Part shown: piece by piece, positions 26,932-36,276 of the stretch
How positions within the stretch are numbered: position 1 is the first letter of the stretch
Layout: every line of letters starts with the position of its first letter
Source: Pedobacter sp. WC2423
GTDB lineage: Bacteria; Bacteroidota; Bacteroidia; Sphingobacteriales; Sphingobacteriaceae
Reading direction: 5' to 3'
Length of the DNA: 64,000 bases
Assembly: GCF_040822065.1 (NCBI RefSeq)
Contig: NZ_CP162005.1
Coordinates: 2,294,001 to 2,358,000 of the forward strand
Position numbers and translations under genes: made by a program
The notes under the pieces: model-generated
Database searches by the model: none
Told to the model about the DNA's origin: nothing
Seen by the model: the letters and a program-made list of their open reading frames with translations, nothing else

Positions 26932-27194
26932 TAGCCAAGTACCATACTCACCTCCCTGCCCAACCCAGCAGTATTTCCTGAATAGGACCTTTATCCAATT
27001 TTTCGCCTGCTTTTCCTCCTTAAACTGGTGGATTCAAAACAGGCTATCCATCAATTTTCAGATTTAGCCAAGTACCATACTCACCTCCCTGCCCAACCCA
27101 GCAGTATTTCCTGAATAGGATCTTTATCCAATTTTTCGCCTGCTTTTCCTCCTTAAACTGGTGGATTCAAAACAGGCTATCCGTCAATTTTTTG
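26932..27194. repeat. 133-bp tandem duplication
   Basis: Two head-to-tail copies (26932-27064 and 27065-about 27194) with only two internal substitutions before the ends drift. Intergenic, with no open frame that makes sense in both copies. Confidence 0.9.
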
Positions 27195-27201
27195 TGTATA
27201 A

Positions 27202-27292
27202 AAAAAAACGGTTATGCTACATAGAGAGCCTAGCGTTCGAGCCCCCTTCAGGGCGAAATATGCAGCTCTCTATGTAGCATAACCGTTTTTTT
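27202..27292. terminator. 27-bp perfect hairpin between convergent genes
   Basis: 27202-27228 pairs perfectly with 27266-27292; the arms begin and end in A and T runs, so it works in both directions. The 37-base loop contains a small GCCC/GGGC hairpin. Confidence 0.85.
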
Positions 27293-27309
27293 ATTCTTCC
27301 CGAAAAAAA

Positions 27310-28554
27310 TTAAGACCGTATAGCCTCCACAGGATCCAGCCTCGAAGCCGAGAAAGCCGGCCAGAAACCAGATATCATGCCTATGACCACGGAAATACCA
27401 ATCCCCATGATGACATTTTTCATATATAAAACCACCTCGACCTTTACCACATAAGTAAACACCAGCGTTAAACTATACACTAAAAACAACCCCAGCAACC
27501 CTCCTAAAACACAAAGAGCAACTGCTTCAAACATAAACTGTAATAAAATAAAGTAATTCTTCGCGCCCAGCGACTTCTGTATTCCAATAATATTTGTCCT
27601 TTCTTTTACCGAAACGAACATGATATTTGCAATACCAAATCCACCGACCAGGATAGAAAAACCACCAATCACCCAACCTGCTATCCTGACCATTTTGAAC
27701 ATCATATCCAGCTGATTGGAAATCATAGTCGTTTTATTCAGTGCAAAATCTTCCTCAGCTCCAGGTTTCGTTCTGTGAATAGATCTCATTGCTCCTTCAA
27801 GTTCACTTTCAACTTCTTCTAACGGAATACCAGCTTTCCCTCTTACTGTGATCTGAGGGCCATAATTTCCATTCTGAACATCAAATAATCCCCGCGCTAA
27901 ATTCAAAGGAATCAGTACGTTTTTATCCTGAGACATCCCGATCATATCCTCTCCCTCTTTCTTAAATACCCCAACAATTGTCAGCCTGCGTCCCATTACT
28001 TTGATCTGTTTACCAACTGCTGGTTCGCCATTAAATAACCCAGTAGCTACATCAGCCCCAACAATAGTAACCGGAGCACCAGTTTTACCCTCACTCTCAG
28101 TAAAATATCTTCCTTCCTGGAAATCAAGCGTCCAGGTTTTATCATAATCCTGCGTTCCCGCATTCAGCGTCACTCCATTTACAGAACTGCTTCTGTATTT
28201 GATGGTTCTGTTACTTGCAGAAGCCTCAAAAGAAATTCCGTCAACATTCTCCATGCGTTCTTTTAAAGCTTCATAGTCCCTGATACTCGGATCAGGTCTG
28301 TTTATATATTTCCACCAGGGATAATCACCACCAAAACCCCAAGGCCATTTCTGGACAAAAAGCGTGTTTGAACCTAATTTATCGACACTTTCCTGCAATT
28401 TATTCCGCAGTGTATCTACTCCCGAAAAAACGGCAATAATTGTGAATATACCGATTGTGATCCCTAGCAAAGAGAGCATCGTCCGGAGTTTATTCTGACG
28501 GAGTGCATCGGCAGCAAACCTGAAACTTTCACCTATAAGTCTGAATATCATCAT
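27310..28554 (-). CDS. MacB-like ABC transporter permease
   Basis: 414-residue inner-membrane permease of the MacB/FtsX type. TM1 is at about residues 20-45, a large periplasmic MacB_PCD domain follows (to about 285), and three membrane segments lie at 290-410 with ERTNIIGIQKSLGA in the FtsX domain. Such permeases pair with a LolD/MacB-type ATPase for lipoprotein or compound transport; the one at 31886-32650 is a candidate but 3.3 kb away and not in the same operon. Confidence 0.9.
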   Translation of the reverse strand: MMIFRLIGESFRFAADALRQNKLRTMLSLLGITIGIFTIIAVFSGVDTLRNKLQESVDKLGSNTLFVQKWPWGFGGDYPWWKYINRPDPSIRDYEALKERMENVDGISFEASASNRTIKYRSSSVNGVTLNAGTQDYDKTWTLDFQEGRYFTESEGKTGAPVTIVGADVATGLFNGEPAVGKQIKVMGRRLTIVGVFKKEGEDMIGMSQDKNVLIPLNLARGLFDVQNGNYGPQITVRGKAGIPLEEVESELEGAMRSIHRTKPGAEEDFALNKTTMISNQLDMMFKMVRIAGWVIGGFSILVGGFGIANIMFVSVKERTNIIGIQKSLGAKNYFILLQFMFEAVALCVLGGLLGLFLVYSLTLVFTYVVKVEVVLYMKNVIMGIGISVVIGMISGFWPAFSASRLDPVEAIRS

Positions 28555-28749
28555 AATTACACTTTAGATTAAAAAAGGGATAAAAGGTTACAGGAAATTC
28601 AATTTATTATCAGAATATCTTTAGAAGATTTCTGTCAGGGTCACCATCTTCTGAAGCCACCAGCGTTAGAAAACATTAACAATTCCGATGAAAATTAAAC
28701 ATAAATTTATCAGAATAAATATTTATATACAAATGAGCATTAAATTTCT

Positions 28750-28757
28750 TAAATTTG
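28750..28757 (+). promoter_or_regulatory. -7 box TAAATTTG for queA
   Basis: TAnnTTTG match 25 bp before the queA ATG. Confidence 0.5.
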
Positions 28758-28782
28758 CGGCCTTAATTATTTTATAAAAAAC

Positions 28783-29832
28783 ATGAAGTTATCTCAATTT
28801 AAGTTTAATCTACCTGAATCATTAGTTGCCAATAATCCTTCAGAACATAGGGACGAAGCCCGTTTAATGGTTTTGCATAAAGAAACCGGTAAAATTGAAC
28901 ATAAAATATTTAAAGATGTTTTAGACTATTTTGATGATCAGGATGTCATGATTTTGAATAACACCAAAGTTTTTCCTGCACGTTTATACGGTAATAAAGA
29001 GAAAACAGGTGCTACAATTGAAGTATTTTTACTACGTGAACTGAATAAAGAATTACGTTTATGGGATGTTTTAGTAGATCCGGCACGTAAAATCCGCGTA
29101 GGAAATAAACTTTATTTCGGTGATGACGACTTACTGGTAGCAGAAGTTGTTGACAATACAACATCACGCGGACGCACTATCCGTTTCTTATTCGACGGTA
29201 CTGACGAAGAATTCAGAAAAAACATTGAGATCCTGGGAGAAACCCCACTTCCAAAATATATTAAACGTAAAGCTACTGCACAGGATAAAGAACGTTACCA
29301 GACTATCTTTGCTAAACATGAAGGTGCTGTTGCCGCTCCTACTGCTGGTATGCACTTTAGCCGGGAGTTAATGAAACGTCTGGAACTGAAAGGTATTAAT
29401 TTTGCAGAAGTTACGCTTCACGTAGGATTAGGTACCTTCAGATCTGTTGAAGTAGAAGATTTAACTAAACACAAAATGGATTCTGAGCAATTCATTATTG
29501 AAGAATCACAAGCTAACATCGTTAACAAAGCATTGAACGAAAAAAGACGTATCTGCGCTGTAGGTACCACTTCTATGCGTGCAATTGAATCAGCTGTTTC
29601 TTCAGGAAGAATGCTTAAACCAGCAAATGACTGGACAAGTAAGTTCATTTTCCCTCCGTATGACTTCAGCATCGCGAATTCAATGATCACTAACTTCCAC
29701 ACCCCTGAATCTACATTATTGATGATGGTTAGTGCATTTGGAGGTTATGACTATGTTAGAAATGCTTATGAAGTTGCATTGAAAGAAAAATATCGTTTCT
29801 ACAGTTATGGTGATGCTATGCTGATCATCTAA
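28783..29832 (+). CDS. queA: S-adenosylmethionine:tRNA ribosyltransferase-isomerase
   Basis: 349-residue QueA, which moves the ribosyl part of SAM to preQ1 in tRNA to make epoxyqueuosine. Family blocks are [41 protein letters not shown] and [10 protein letters not shown], in the usual order and over the usual length. Single gene with its own -7 box and a terminator behind it. Confidence 0.97.
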   Translation: MKLSQFKFNLPESLVANNPSEHRDEARLMVLHKETGKIEHKIFKDVLDYFDDQDVMILNNTKVFPARLYGNKEKTGATIEVFLLRELNKELRLWDVLVDPARKIRVGNKLYFGDDDLLVAEVVDNTTSRGRTIRFLFDGTDEEFRKNIEILGETPLPKYIKRKATAQDKERYQTIFAKHEGAVAAPTAGMHFSRELMKRLELKGINFAEVTLHVGLGTFRSVEVEDLTKHKMDSEQFIIEESQANIVNKALNEKRRICAVGTTSMRAIESAVSSGRMLKPANDWTSKFIFPPYDFSIANSMITNFHTPESTLLMMVSAFGGYDYVRNAYEVALKEKYRFYSYGDAMLII

Positions 29833-29857
29833 TTGCGGTAAATAAACCATGATATTA

Positions 29858-29892
29858 AATAGGAGGATCTTTTGATTTCTCCTATTTTTTTT
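29858..29892 (+). terminator. Terminator after queA
   Basis: AATAGGAG (29858-29865) pairs with CTCCTATT (29879-29886), followed by a T-run. Confidence 0.8.
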
Positions 29893-29997
29893 GACCTGGA
29901 AACTGTTAAAAATTTATAAATTTAGTTTCCGATTCTGATTACACGGAAACTAAAAGGCTTTAACAACAGACAAAACGGATTTTATTAAATTAGATAG

Positions 29998-30675
29998 ATG
30001 AAATATTATGCTATAATTGTTGCAGGCGGTAAGGGTAACAGGATGAATTTAGCTGTCGCAAAACAATTTTTAGAACTGGATGGCAAACCTATTTTAATGC
30101 ATACCCTGGAAGCCTTCCATCAATGTGTCCTAAATCCAGTAATTATTTTAGTCCTGAACATTCACCAGCACCAGTTTTGGGAAGAATTATGTGCCAGACA
30201 TGACTTCAAAATTCCGCATCAGATTATTAAAGGAGGACAAGAGCGCTTTGATTCTGTGCGAAATGGATTAAAAGTAATCAAAGGAAAAGCTGTGGTAGCC
30301 ATACATGATGCTGTTCGTCCTTTAATTTCAGCAGAAGTAATCCTGCAATCTTACCAGATGGCAGAAGAAAAAGGGAATGCAATCACTGCGATACAGCCTG
30401 TTGATTCTGTTAGAATAAAGCGTGAGGGACAAGATTCTGAAGCTTTAAACAGAGACGAACTCTACCTGATTCAAACTCCGCAAACCTTCCAGCTAGAGCA
30501 ACTTAAAAAGGCTTATCTTCAACCTTACCGCAATGAATTCACAGATGATGCTTCAGTAGTGGAAAGAGCAGGGTTCAGTATCCATCTGCTTCAGGGAGAA
30601 CGAGATAATATTAAAATAACTTATACACAGGATCTGGAACTGGCTTCCTTTCTGTTAAATAAGAAAGGCTCCTGA
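29998..30675 (+). CDS. ispD: 2-C-methyl-D-erythritol 4-phosphate cytidylyltransferase
   Basis: 225-residue IspD, the CTP-dependent step of the MEP isoprenoid pathway. VAGGKGNRM (residues 8-16) with K21 in AVAKQF is the nucleotide-binding signature; later HDAVRPLI and TDDASVVE are the family motifs. The stop codon lies inside the terminator stem. Confidence 0.96.
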   Translation: MKYYAIIVAGGKGNRMNLAVAKQFLELDGKPILMHTLEAFHQCVLNPVIILVLNIHQHQFWEELCARHDFKIPHQIIKGGQERFDSVRNGLKVIKGKAVVAIHDAVRPLISAEVILQSYQMAEEKGNAITAIQPVDSVRIKREGQDSEALNRDELYLIQTPQTFQLEQLKKAYLQPYRNEFTDDASVVERAGFSIHLLQGERDNIKITYTQDLELASFLLNKKGS

Positions 30676-30689
30676 TTTCTCAGGAGCCT
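30666..30689 (+). terminator. Hairpin overlapping the ispD stop
   Basis: AGGCTCCTGA (30666-30675) pairs perfectly with 30680-30689 around a 4-base loop. Confidence 0.75.
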
Positions 30690-30718
30690 CTATGCAAATT
30701 TTTCGCTATGTTGATCTT

Positions 30719-30877
30719 TTAAGCAGCTCTGTTGATTATTTTCAGGATAATTGCAATTACTGCAATCACCAATAATACGTGAATCAGACCTCCTACATCG
30801 CCAAAGCCATGGAAGAAAAAGCCGATTACCCATAAAATGATCAACACCACTGCAACTAAATAAAGTAAATTTCCCAT
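30719..30877 (-). CDS. Small lmo0937-family membrane protein
   Basis: 52-residue protein MGNLLYLVAVVLIILWVIGF... with two membrane segments (residues 3-22 and 31-48) and the spacer HGFGDVGGLIHV. This matches the lmo0937/DUF5670 family of very small membrane proteins, often stress-associated; no biochemical role is known to me. Convergent with ispD. Confidence 0.85.
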   Translation of the reverse strand: MGNLLYLVAVVLIILWVIGFFFHGFGDVGGLIHVLLVIAVIAIILKIINRAA

Positions 30878-30968
30878 AATTGTAATTTTTTTGGTTCGTT
30901 AATTAAATGATTAAAAAAGTTGAGACAACTCCTGACATTTCATAAACAATCATCGTTCCAAAAAAAAA

Positions 30969-30992
30969 GAAAGCCCCGTTAAAGGAGCTTTC
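30969..30992 (-). terminator. Terminator after the DUF2795 gene
   Basis: GAAAGCcCC and GGaGCTTTC pair with one mismatch, and the minus strand continues into a T-run. Confidence 0.65.
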
Positions 30993-31032
30993 AATTATGC
31001 GTATTTAAGAATAACTTTAAATTTTAATAAAT

Positions 31033-31254
31033 CTAATATTCGTCTTCATTAAAGAAGAAATCATCCTTAGTCGGATAATCCGGCCAGATTTCTTCAATAG
31101 TTTCATACGGCTCACCGTCATCTTCTAATGCTTGCAGGTTTTCAATAACCTCTACAGGTGCACCTGATCTGATACCGTAATCAATAAGTTCGTCTTTTGT
31201 TGCAGGCCATGGAGCGTCTTCCAAATGCGATGCTAATTCTAATGTCCAATACAT
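31033..31254 (-). CDS. DUF2795 domain-containing protein
   Basis: 73-residue acidic protein. WTLELASHLEDAPWPATKDE and IEEIWPDYPT match the DUF2795 protein that is conserved across Bacteroidota, at full length. It is a soluble small protein of unknown function. Single gene. Confidence 0.9.
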   Translation of the reverse strand: MYWTLELASHLEDAPWPATKDELIDYGIRSGAPVEVIENLQALEDDGEPYETIEEIWPDYPTKDDFFFNEDEY

Positions 31255-31337
31255 ATTCTATACTATTTTATTGTGCTTATTTATTTTGCAAAAGTATATT
31301 AAAAATACTGATGAAAACAAATTTTTTTTCCACCATT

Positions 31338-31886
31338 TTATAACCTTGGTAACCAGATACTTTCGTCCGTTTTACTATCAAAAGCAAGCTTCCTTGCCAG
31401 TACAAACAGATAATCGCTTAATCTGTTCAGATAGATCGTGACCTTATCGTCAACAAAGCTATCTATGGCCAGATGTACAGTTAACCTTTCTGCTCTTCTG
31501 CAGATACAACGCGCAATATGACAATAAGAAACCACAGTATTCCCACCTGGCAGCACAAAATGTTTGAGTTCCGGCAAAACTTCATTCATCTTGTCCATTT
31601 CTGCTTCCAGCAGCGTAATATCCGTTAAATTCAAATCAGGGATTTTCATTCTTGACTTTTCAGGATCTGCGGCAAGGGAGGAGCCAATGGTGAATAAACG
31701 ATCCTGTATTTCCTTTAGTATCTGTTTTGCATGGATATCGATCTCCTGACATTGAATCAAACCAATGTAGGAATTAAGCTCATCTACGGTACCATAACAT
31801 TCAATACGCAAATGGAATTTTGGGACACGTGTCCCTCCGATTAAAGAGGTTTCCCCCTTATCGCCGGTCTTGGTATATATCTTCAT
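31338..31886 (-). CDS. Cob(I)yrinic acid a,c-diamide adenosyltransferase (PduO type)
   Basis: 182 residues. The ATP-binding N-terminus KIYTKTGDKGETSLIGGTRV, the EIQDRLFTIGSSLAADPEK block and the RCICRRAERL helix identify the PduO-type ATP:cob(I)alamin adenosyltransferase, which makes adenosylcobalamin from cob(I)alamin. The start shares one base with the ABC ATPase stop (TAATG), so it is in that operon. The functional link between the two is not obvious. Confidence 0.93.
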   Translation of the reverse strand: MKIYTKTGDKGETSLIGGTRVPKFHLRIECYGTVDELNSYIGLIQCQEIDIHAKQILKEIQDRLFTIGSSLAADPEKSRMKIPDLNLTDITLLEAEMDKMNEVLPELKHFVLPGGNTVVSYCHIARCICRRAERLTVHLAIDSFVDDKVTIYLNRLSDYLFVLARKLAFDSKTDESIWLPRL

Positions 31887-32650
31887 TAATTATGTCCCAT
31901 TTTTTCAAAATCTTCACCTGCCTCCATTAATTTAGAAAGCCGTGGAGAAACAGTTTTAATATCTGTATTCAAATAATCATTTTCAATCAGTCCATCACGC
32001 ATTCTGACGATCCGGTGTGCATGTAAAGCAATATCCTCTTCGTGCGTAACCAGAATGATCGTATTTCCTTTACTATGAATTTCTTCCAGCAAACCCATAA
32101 TCTCCACCGAAGTCTTGGTATCCAGGTTACCTGTGGGCTCATCGGCCAGAATAATAGAAGGATTGTTAATTAATGCTCTGGCAACAGCCACACGCTGCCG
32201 CTGACCACCTGAAAGTTCATTAGGCTTGTGCGTAACCCGGTTTCCTAAACCAACGTTCTCCAGCGCAACCGTAGCCCTTCTGTCCCGTTCTTTTTTTGTG
32301 ATACCGGCATAGATCAGCGGTAAAGCAACATTATCGAGAGAAGTAGATCTTGGCAGCAGGTTAAAAGTCTGGAATACAAATCCGATTTCCTGGTTCCTTA
32401 CTTCAGCAAGTGCATCGTCTGTCATTTGACTTACATTGATTCCGTTCAGAATGTAATCCCCTTTACTTGGGGTATCCAGACAACCCAGGATATTCATCAA
32501 AGTTGACTTTCCGGAACCTGAAGGCCCCATCAGGGCTACAAATTCACCTTTATTAATATTTAGTGAAACTGATTTCAAGGCATGGATAACCTCAGTCCCT
32601 ATCACGTATTTACGGCCTATTTCCTTGATATCTATTAATGGTTTTTCCAT
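31886..32650 (-). CDS. MacB/LolD-type ABC transporter ATP-binding protein
   Basis: 254-residue ATPase with Walker [10 protein letters not shown], signature [10 protein letters not shown], Walker [10 protein letters not shown] and H-loop LVTHEED. It belongs to the MacB/LolD group. Its C-terminal extension (about 25 residues) is normal. Partner permease probably the MacB-like gene at 27310-28554 or another elsewhere. Confidence 0.92.
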   Translation of the reverse strand: MEKPLIDIKEIGRKYVIGTEVIHALKSVSLNINKGEFVALMGPSGSGKSTLMNILGCLDTPSKGDYILNGINVSQMTDDALAEVRNQEIGFVFQTFNLLPRSTSLDNVALPLIYAGITKKERDRRATVALENVGLGNRVTHKPNELSGGQRQRVAVARALINNPSIILADEPTGNLDTKTSVEIMGLLEEIHSKGNTIILVTHEEDIALHAHRIVRMRDGLIENDYLNTDIKTVSPRLSKLMEAGEDFEKMGHN

Positions 32651-32734
32651 TTGTACCTATGTTTTGACGATGACAAGCTTGATTAGCTTTGGAGGTTAGA
32701 CAACACTGGCCTGTTCTTGTTACAAAAAACGAAA

Positions 32735-33025
32735 TTACTTATCTAGTATTTTCGGGACAAGAAAAAAGTCTTCATTGTGCAGGGCAGAATTTTTCAATCC
32801 TTCACTTACAGTAATATCCTGATGAACAACATCTTCTCTCCACACATTCACTTCAGGGTTCATATACACAAGCGGTTCCACATCTTTTGTATCCAGCTCA
32901 TTTAACTTCTCCATAAAAGTCAGGATTTTGTTCATATCAGCTTGCAAAGTCTCCACTTCCTGTTCCGCAATCTCTATTCTCGCAAGATCTGCTACCTTAT
33001 AAATCGTTTCTTTAGCTATGTCCAT
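32735..33025 (-). CDS. gatC: Asp/Glu-tRNA amidotransferase subunit C
   Basis: 96-residue GatC: MDIAKETIYKVADLARIEI at the start, a helical middle and EDFFLVPKILDK at the end. GatC stabilises the GatAB amidotransferase that makes Asn-tRNA or Gln-tRNA. I take the ATG at 33023-33025; an upstream in-frame start at 33058 would lie inside a long palindrome and add non-conserved residues. gatA and gatB are not nearby, as is common in this phylum. Confidence 0.92.
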   Translation of the reverse strand: MDIAKETIYKVADLARIEIAEQEVETLQADMNKILTFMEKLNELDTKDVEPLVYMNPEVNVWREDVVHQDITVSEGLKNSALHNEDFFLVPKILDK

Positions 33026-33032
33026 CTTTTTT

Positions 33033-33085
33033 AAAGCGTATTTTTGAATCCTGCCCACGACGGCAGGAATTCAAAAATACGCTTT
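33033..33085. repeat. Long palindrome between gatC and trpS
   Basis: AAAGCGTATTTTTGAATCCTGCC (23 bases, 33033-33055) pairs with 33062-33085, which has one extra A. It lies just upstream of the gatC start, between divergent genes, so it is not a simple terminator. Confidence 0.75.
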
Positions 33086-33199
33086 TACAGGCAATATTCC
33101 ACTTTAAAATATAGTGCGGCCAATCCAGGTAATATGCTCAGGTTTTCTAACATTATATAGGTCATACACAGTCTGTTCATACATAAAAATCAATTATTA

Positions 33200-33221
33200 A
33201 ACCTTCGGATGAGGGTTTTTT
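33200..33221 (+). terminator. Terminator-like hairpin upstream of trpS
   Basis: AACCTTC pairs with GAGGGTT around GGAT, followed by six T. No plus-strand gene ends before it. It sits about 95 bases before trpS, and a possible -7 box TAATTTTG (33224-33231) follows it. Confidence 0.4.
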
Positions 33222-33314
33222 CTTAATTTTGACCTTCAGAAGCCTGTACTGGCAGGAATCAGACCAGCCAGTTCAACTTAATCAATAAAGGTTTCAGCAA
33301 AAAAATCCAGCAAA

Positions 33315-34313
33315 ATGAAAGAAACAGTAGTAAGCGGTATACGTCCAACAGGAAAATTACACCTGGGCAATTATTTTGGCGCAGTAGCCAATTTTATAAA
33401 GATGCAGCACGAGTATAATTGTTATTTTTTCATCGCTGATTTACACTCCCTGACTACACACCCTACCCCCGGAGACTTACACGGTTACGTTAGAAATGTA
33501 CTGGTAGAATACCTGGCCTGCGGCATCGATCCGGAAACGGCAACGATCTATATCCAGTCTGATGTTCCGGAAGTAACCGAGCTTTATCTGTACCTGAATA
33601 TGAATGCCTATATGGGCGAGCTGGAAAGAAGTACTTCTTTTAAAGATAAAGTCCGCGCTCAGCCGGATAATGTGAATGCCGGGTTATTAACTTATCCAGC
33701 TTTAATGGCAGCAGATATTCTGATCCATAAGGGGGTTAAAGTTCCTGTAGGTAAAGATCAGGAGCAACACCTGGAAATGACCCGTACTTTTGGTAACCGT
33801 TTCAACCGTTTATATAATTCAGATTATTTCCCTGAAGCTTTTGCTTTCAACTATTCAGCGAACCTGGTTAAGGTACCAGGTCTGGATGGAAAAGGAAAAA
33901 TGGGAAAATCAGAAGGCGATGCGAACTGCATTTACCTCGCTGATTCTCCGGAGATCATCCGCAAAAAAGTATTAAAAGCAGTATCTGATGGCGGCCCTAC
34001 TGAAGAGAACCAGCCAAAACCAGAAGCGATTCAAAACTTGTTTGACCTGATGAAAATTGTTTCTGCGCCAGATACCATTGCACACTTTGATGAACTTTAC
34101 AACAAATGCCAGATCCGCTATGGCGATTTCAAAAAACAACTGGCTGAAGATATGATTGTTTTTAACAGTCCGATCCGTGAGCGTATTGAAGAAATCTCTA
34201 AAGACAGTGATTATTTGCGTAAAATAGCCAATCTTGGTGCAGAGAAAGCAAGAGAAAGTGCAAGAAGAACAATAAAAGATGTCAGAGAACTGATCGGTTT
34301 CAAACCATTTTAA
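33315..34313 (+). CDS. trpS: Tryptophan-tRNA ligase
   Basis: 332-residue class I synthetase. PTGKLHLGNYFGA contains the HIGH-type motif and GKMGKSEGD the KMSKS motif. It charges tRNA-Trp in the cytosol. First of a likely operon with the deoxynucleoside kinase (36 bp), kdsB (1 bp) and a lipoprotein (30 bp). Confidence 0.97.
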   Translation: MKETVVSGIRPTGKLHLGNYFGAVANFIKMQHEYNCYFFIADLHSLTTHPTPGDLHGYVRNVLVEYLACGIDPETATIYIQSDVPEVTELYLYLNMNAYMGELERSTSFKDKVRAQPDNVNAGLLTYPALMAADILIHKGVKVPVGKDQEQHLEMTRTFGNRFNRLYNSDYFPEAFAFNYSANLVKVPGLDGKGKMGKSEGDANCIYLADSPEIIRKKVLKAVSDGGPTEENQPKPEAIQNLFDLMKIVSAPDTIAHFDELYNKCQIRYGDFKKQLAEDMIVFNSPIRERIEEISKDSDYLRKIANLGAEKARESARRTIKDVRELIGFKPF

Positions 34314-34349
34314 TACATTAGATTAATTTAAGCTCATCAGAGAAATCAT

Positions 34350-34964
34350 ATGCATATAGCAATAGTTGGCAATATAGGCGCCGGTAAAACTACTTTAACA
34401 AGCCTGTTGGCTAAAAATTATGGTTGGGAAGCTTTGTATGAAGAAGTAGACAACAACCCGTATCTGGAAGATTTCTACAGCGATATGAAACGCTGGAGTT
34501 TCAATTTACAAATCTATTTCCTGAACAATCGTTTTCAGCAGATCGTAGATATCCAGAACAATAAACGGGATGTTATACAAGACAGAACCATTTATGAGGA
34601 TGCACATATCTTTGCAGAAAACCTTCATGAAATGGGTTTAATGACAACAAGAGATCACCAGAATTACAGAGATATTTTTGAGAACATCACTTCTTTCATT
34701 AAACCACCGGATTTACTGGTTTATCTGCGTGCTTCGGTTCCTACTCTGGTGAACAATATTCAACGCAGAGGACGCGATTATGAAGCAAGTATCCGTCTGG
34801 ATTATTTGTCAAAACTAAATGAGAAATATGAAGCGTGGATTAAGAATTACTCTTTGGGTAAACTACTGATCCTGGACAAGGATAAACTGGATTTCACAAA
34901 CAATCCGGAAGACCTGGGTACGGTGATACAAGCTATCGAAGCAGAAATACACGGACTTTTTTAA
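34350..34964 (+). CDS. Deoxynucleoside kinase
   Basis: 204-residue dNK/thymidine-kinase-2-like enzyme. The P-loop GNIGAGKT is at residues 7-14, the ERS-like DRTIYEDAHIFA block at about 75-86 and the LID RRGRDYEASI follow. It phosphorylates deoxyadenosine, deoxycytidine or similar nucleosides for salvage. One base separates its stop from kdsB. Confidence 0.93.
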   Translation: MHIAIVGNIGAGKTTLTSLLAKNYGWEALYEEVDNNPYLEDFYSDMKRWSFNLQIYFLNNRFQQIVDIQNNKRDVIQDRTIYEDAHIFAENLHEMGLMTTRDHQNYRDIFENITSFIKPPDLLVYLRASVPTLVNNIQRRGRDYEASIRLDYLSKLNEKYEAWIKNYSLGKLLILDKDKLDFTNNPEDLGTVIQAIEAEIHGLF

Positions 34965-34965
34965 A

Positions 34966-35706
34966 ATGGCTAAATTAGGAATTATTCCTGCCCGGTATGC
35001 ATCAACGCGGTTTCCGGGCAAACCGCTGATTGACATCAACGGTAAAAGTATGATTCAGCGTGTTTATGAACAGGCTTGCAGCGCTGCAAGCCTTGATCAG
35101 GTAGTGATTGCTACAGATGACGAAAGGATTATTGCTGAAATAAACCGATTTGGCGGCGAATATGCAAAGACCAGATCTGATCATCAGAGTGGTACCGATC
35201 GTTGTGCTGAAGTTGCCGCAAAATTTCCGGGTTTTGAGGTGATCATCAATATTCAGGGAGATGAACCTTATATTGATCCTGTTCAGATTGATTTATTAAG
35301 CTCCTGCTTTGAAGATCCGCAGGTAAAACTGGCTACATTAGTCAAAAAAATAGATACTGAAGAAGAGTTATTCAATCAGAATATTCCTAAAGTTGTATTA
35401 AATGCAAATCAGGAGGCCATTTATTTTAGCAGGCAGACCATTCCTTTCCAAAGAAATACAGCTCAGCAGGATTGGCTCAGGACCTTTCAGTTTTATAAAC
35501 ATATCGGAATTTACGGTTACACGACTGAAACACTCTTAAAAATCACTGAACTGAAGCCTTCTTCGCTAGAACTTGCAGAAAGCCTGGAGCAACTCAGATG
35601 GATTGAAAATGGATACATAATAAAAACAAAGGTAACTGATTTAGAGACATTTGCCGTAGATACGCCCGAAGATTTGGAGAAGATCATTAGGATCAAGGGC
35701 AATTAA
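34966..35706 (+). CDS. kdsB: 3-deoxy-manno-octulosonate cytidylyltransferase
   Basis: 246-residue KdsB that activates Kdo with CTP for lipopolysaccharide inner core. IPARYASTRFPGKPL is the N-terminal CTP-binding motif; QGDEPYIDP and IPFQR fit the family. Second or third gene of the trpS-led operon. Confidence 0.96.
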   Translation: MAKLGIIPARYASTRFPGKPLIDINGKSMIQRVYEQACSAASLDQVVIATDDERIIAEINRFGGEYAKTRSDHQSGTDRCAEVAAKFPGFEVIINIQGDEPYIDPVQIDLLSSCFEDPQVKLATLVKKIDTEEELFNQNIPKVVLNANQEAIYFSRQTIPFQRNTAQQDWLRTFQFYKHIGIYGYTTETLLKITELKPSSLELAESLEQLRWIENGYIIKTKVTDLETFAVDTPEDLEKIIRIKGN

Positions 35707-35736
35707 TTCCCTATCTTAGGGAGAAAATACCTCTCC

Positions 35737-36276
35737 ATGAAAAGCGTTTATATTTCCCTTCTAATTTCAGGCTTGTTTTTAACAGCTTGTAACTCTTCTG
35801 AATCAGCTCACTTAAAAGGCAGTGCATCTTCTACAAAGACTGCCTTGCGTTCCTTTAGTGATACCACAAAACTGGATACTTTTAAAATTGTCCTGAACGG
35901 AGATCAGCCGAAAAATATGGAGCTTGTTTTTACCATCACTACAAAGGACGGTCAGCAGATTTACGCTAAAACTCTGAAGGCCACAGCGCTGCTGGACAAC
36001 TATAAAGAAAGCCTGGATTTAGGGAAAAAGAAAGAGCAGCTGCAATTTATGAACGAGGAACTTTCTCTTTTTTTTGATGAGGAGAATTTTATTGAGCCTG
36101 CGGTCACTGAATCAGAAAAACCAGACAATAATACACCTGATAAAAACTTTTTTGAAGAATTAAAAAAAACTGGTGTAAACGGTTTTAAATACCGCCTGGG
36201 CAAAGAAAGTAAGGTTTATATTGCCTGGTCTGAACAGGAAAAAAAGGTCAAAAACTACTATGAATGCTGTAAATAA
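35737..36276 (+). CDS. Hypothetical lipoprotein, 179 aa
   Basis: Lipoprotein signal MKSVYISLLISGLFLTAC with lipobox Cys18, then a linker (NSSESAHLKGSASSTKTALR) and a soluble mixed domain with no motif I recognise. It is the last gene of the trpS-dNK-kdsB run. Probably membrane anchored; function unknown. Confidence 0.8.
   Translation: MKSVYISLLISGLFLTACNSSESAHLKGSASSTKTALRSFSDTTKLDTFKIVLNGDQPKNMELVFTITTKDGQQIYAKTLKATALLDNYKESLDLGKKKEQLQFMNEELSLFFDEENFIEPAVTESEKPDNNTPDKNFFEELKKTGVNGFKYRLGKESKVYIAWSEQEKKVKNYYECCK

Noticed and set aside
33200..33221. T-box or tryptophan attenuator for trpS
   Set aside because: No leader peptide with Trp codons and no T-box sequence; a possible -7 box lies downstream of the hairpin.
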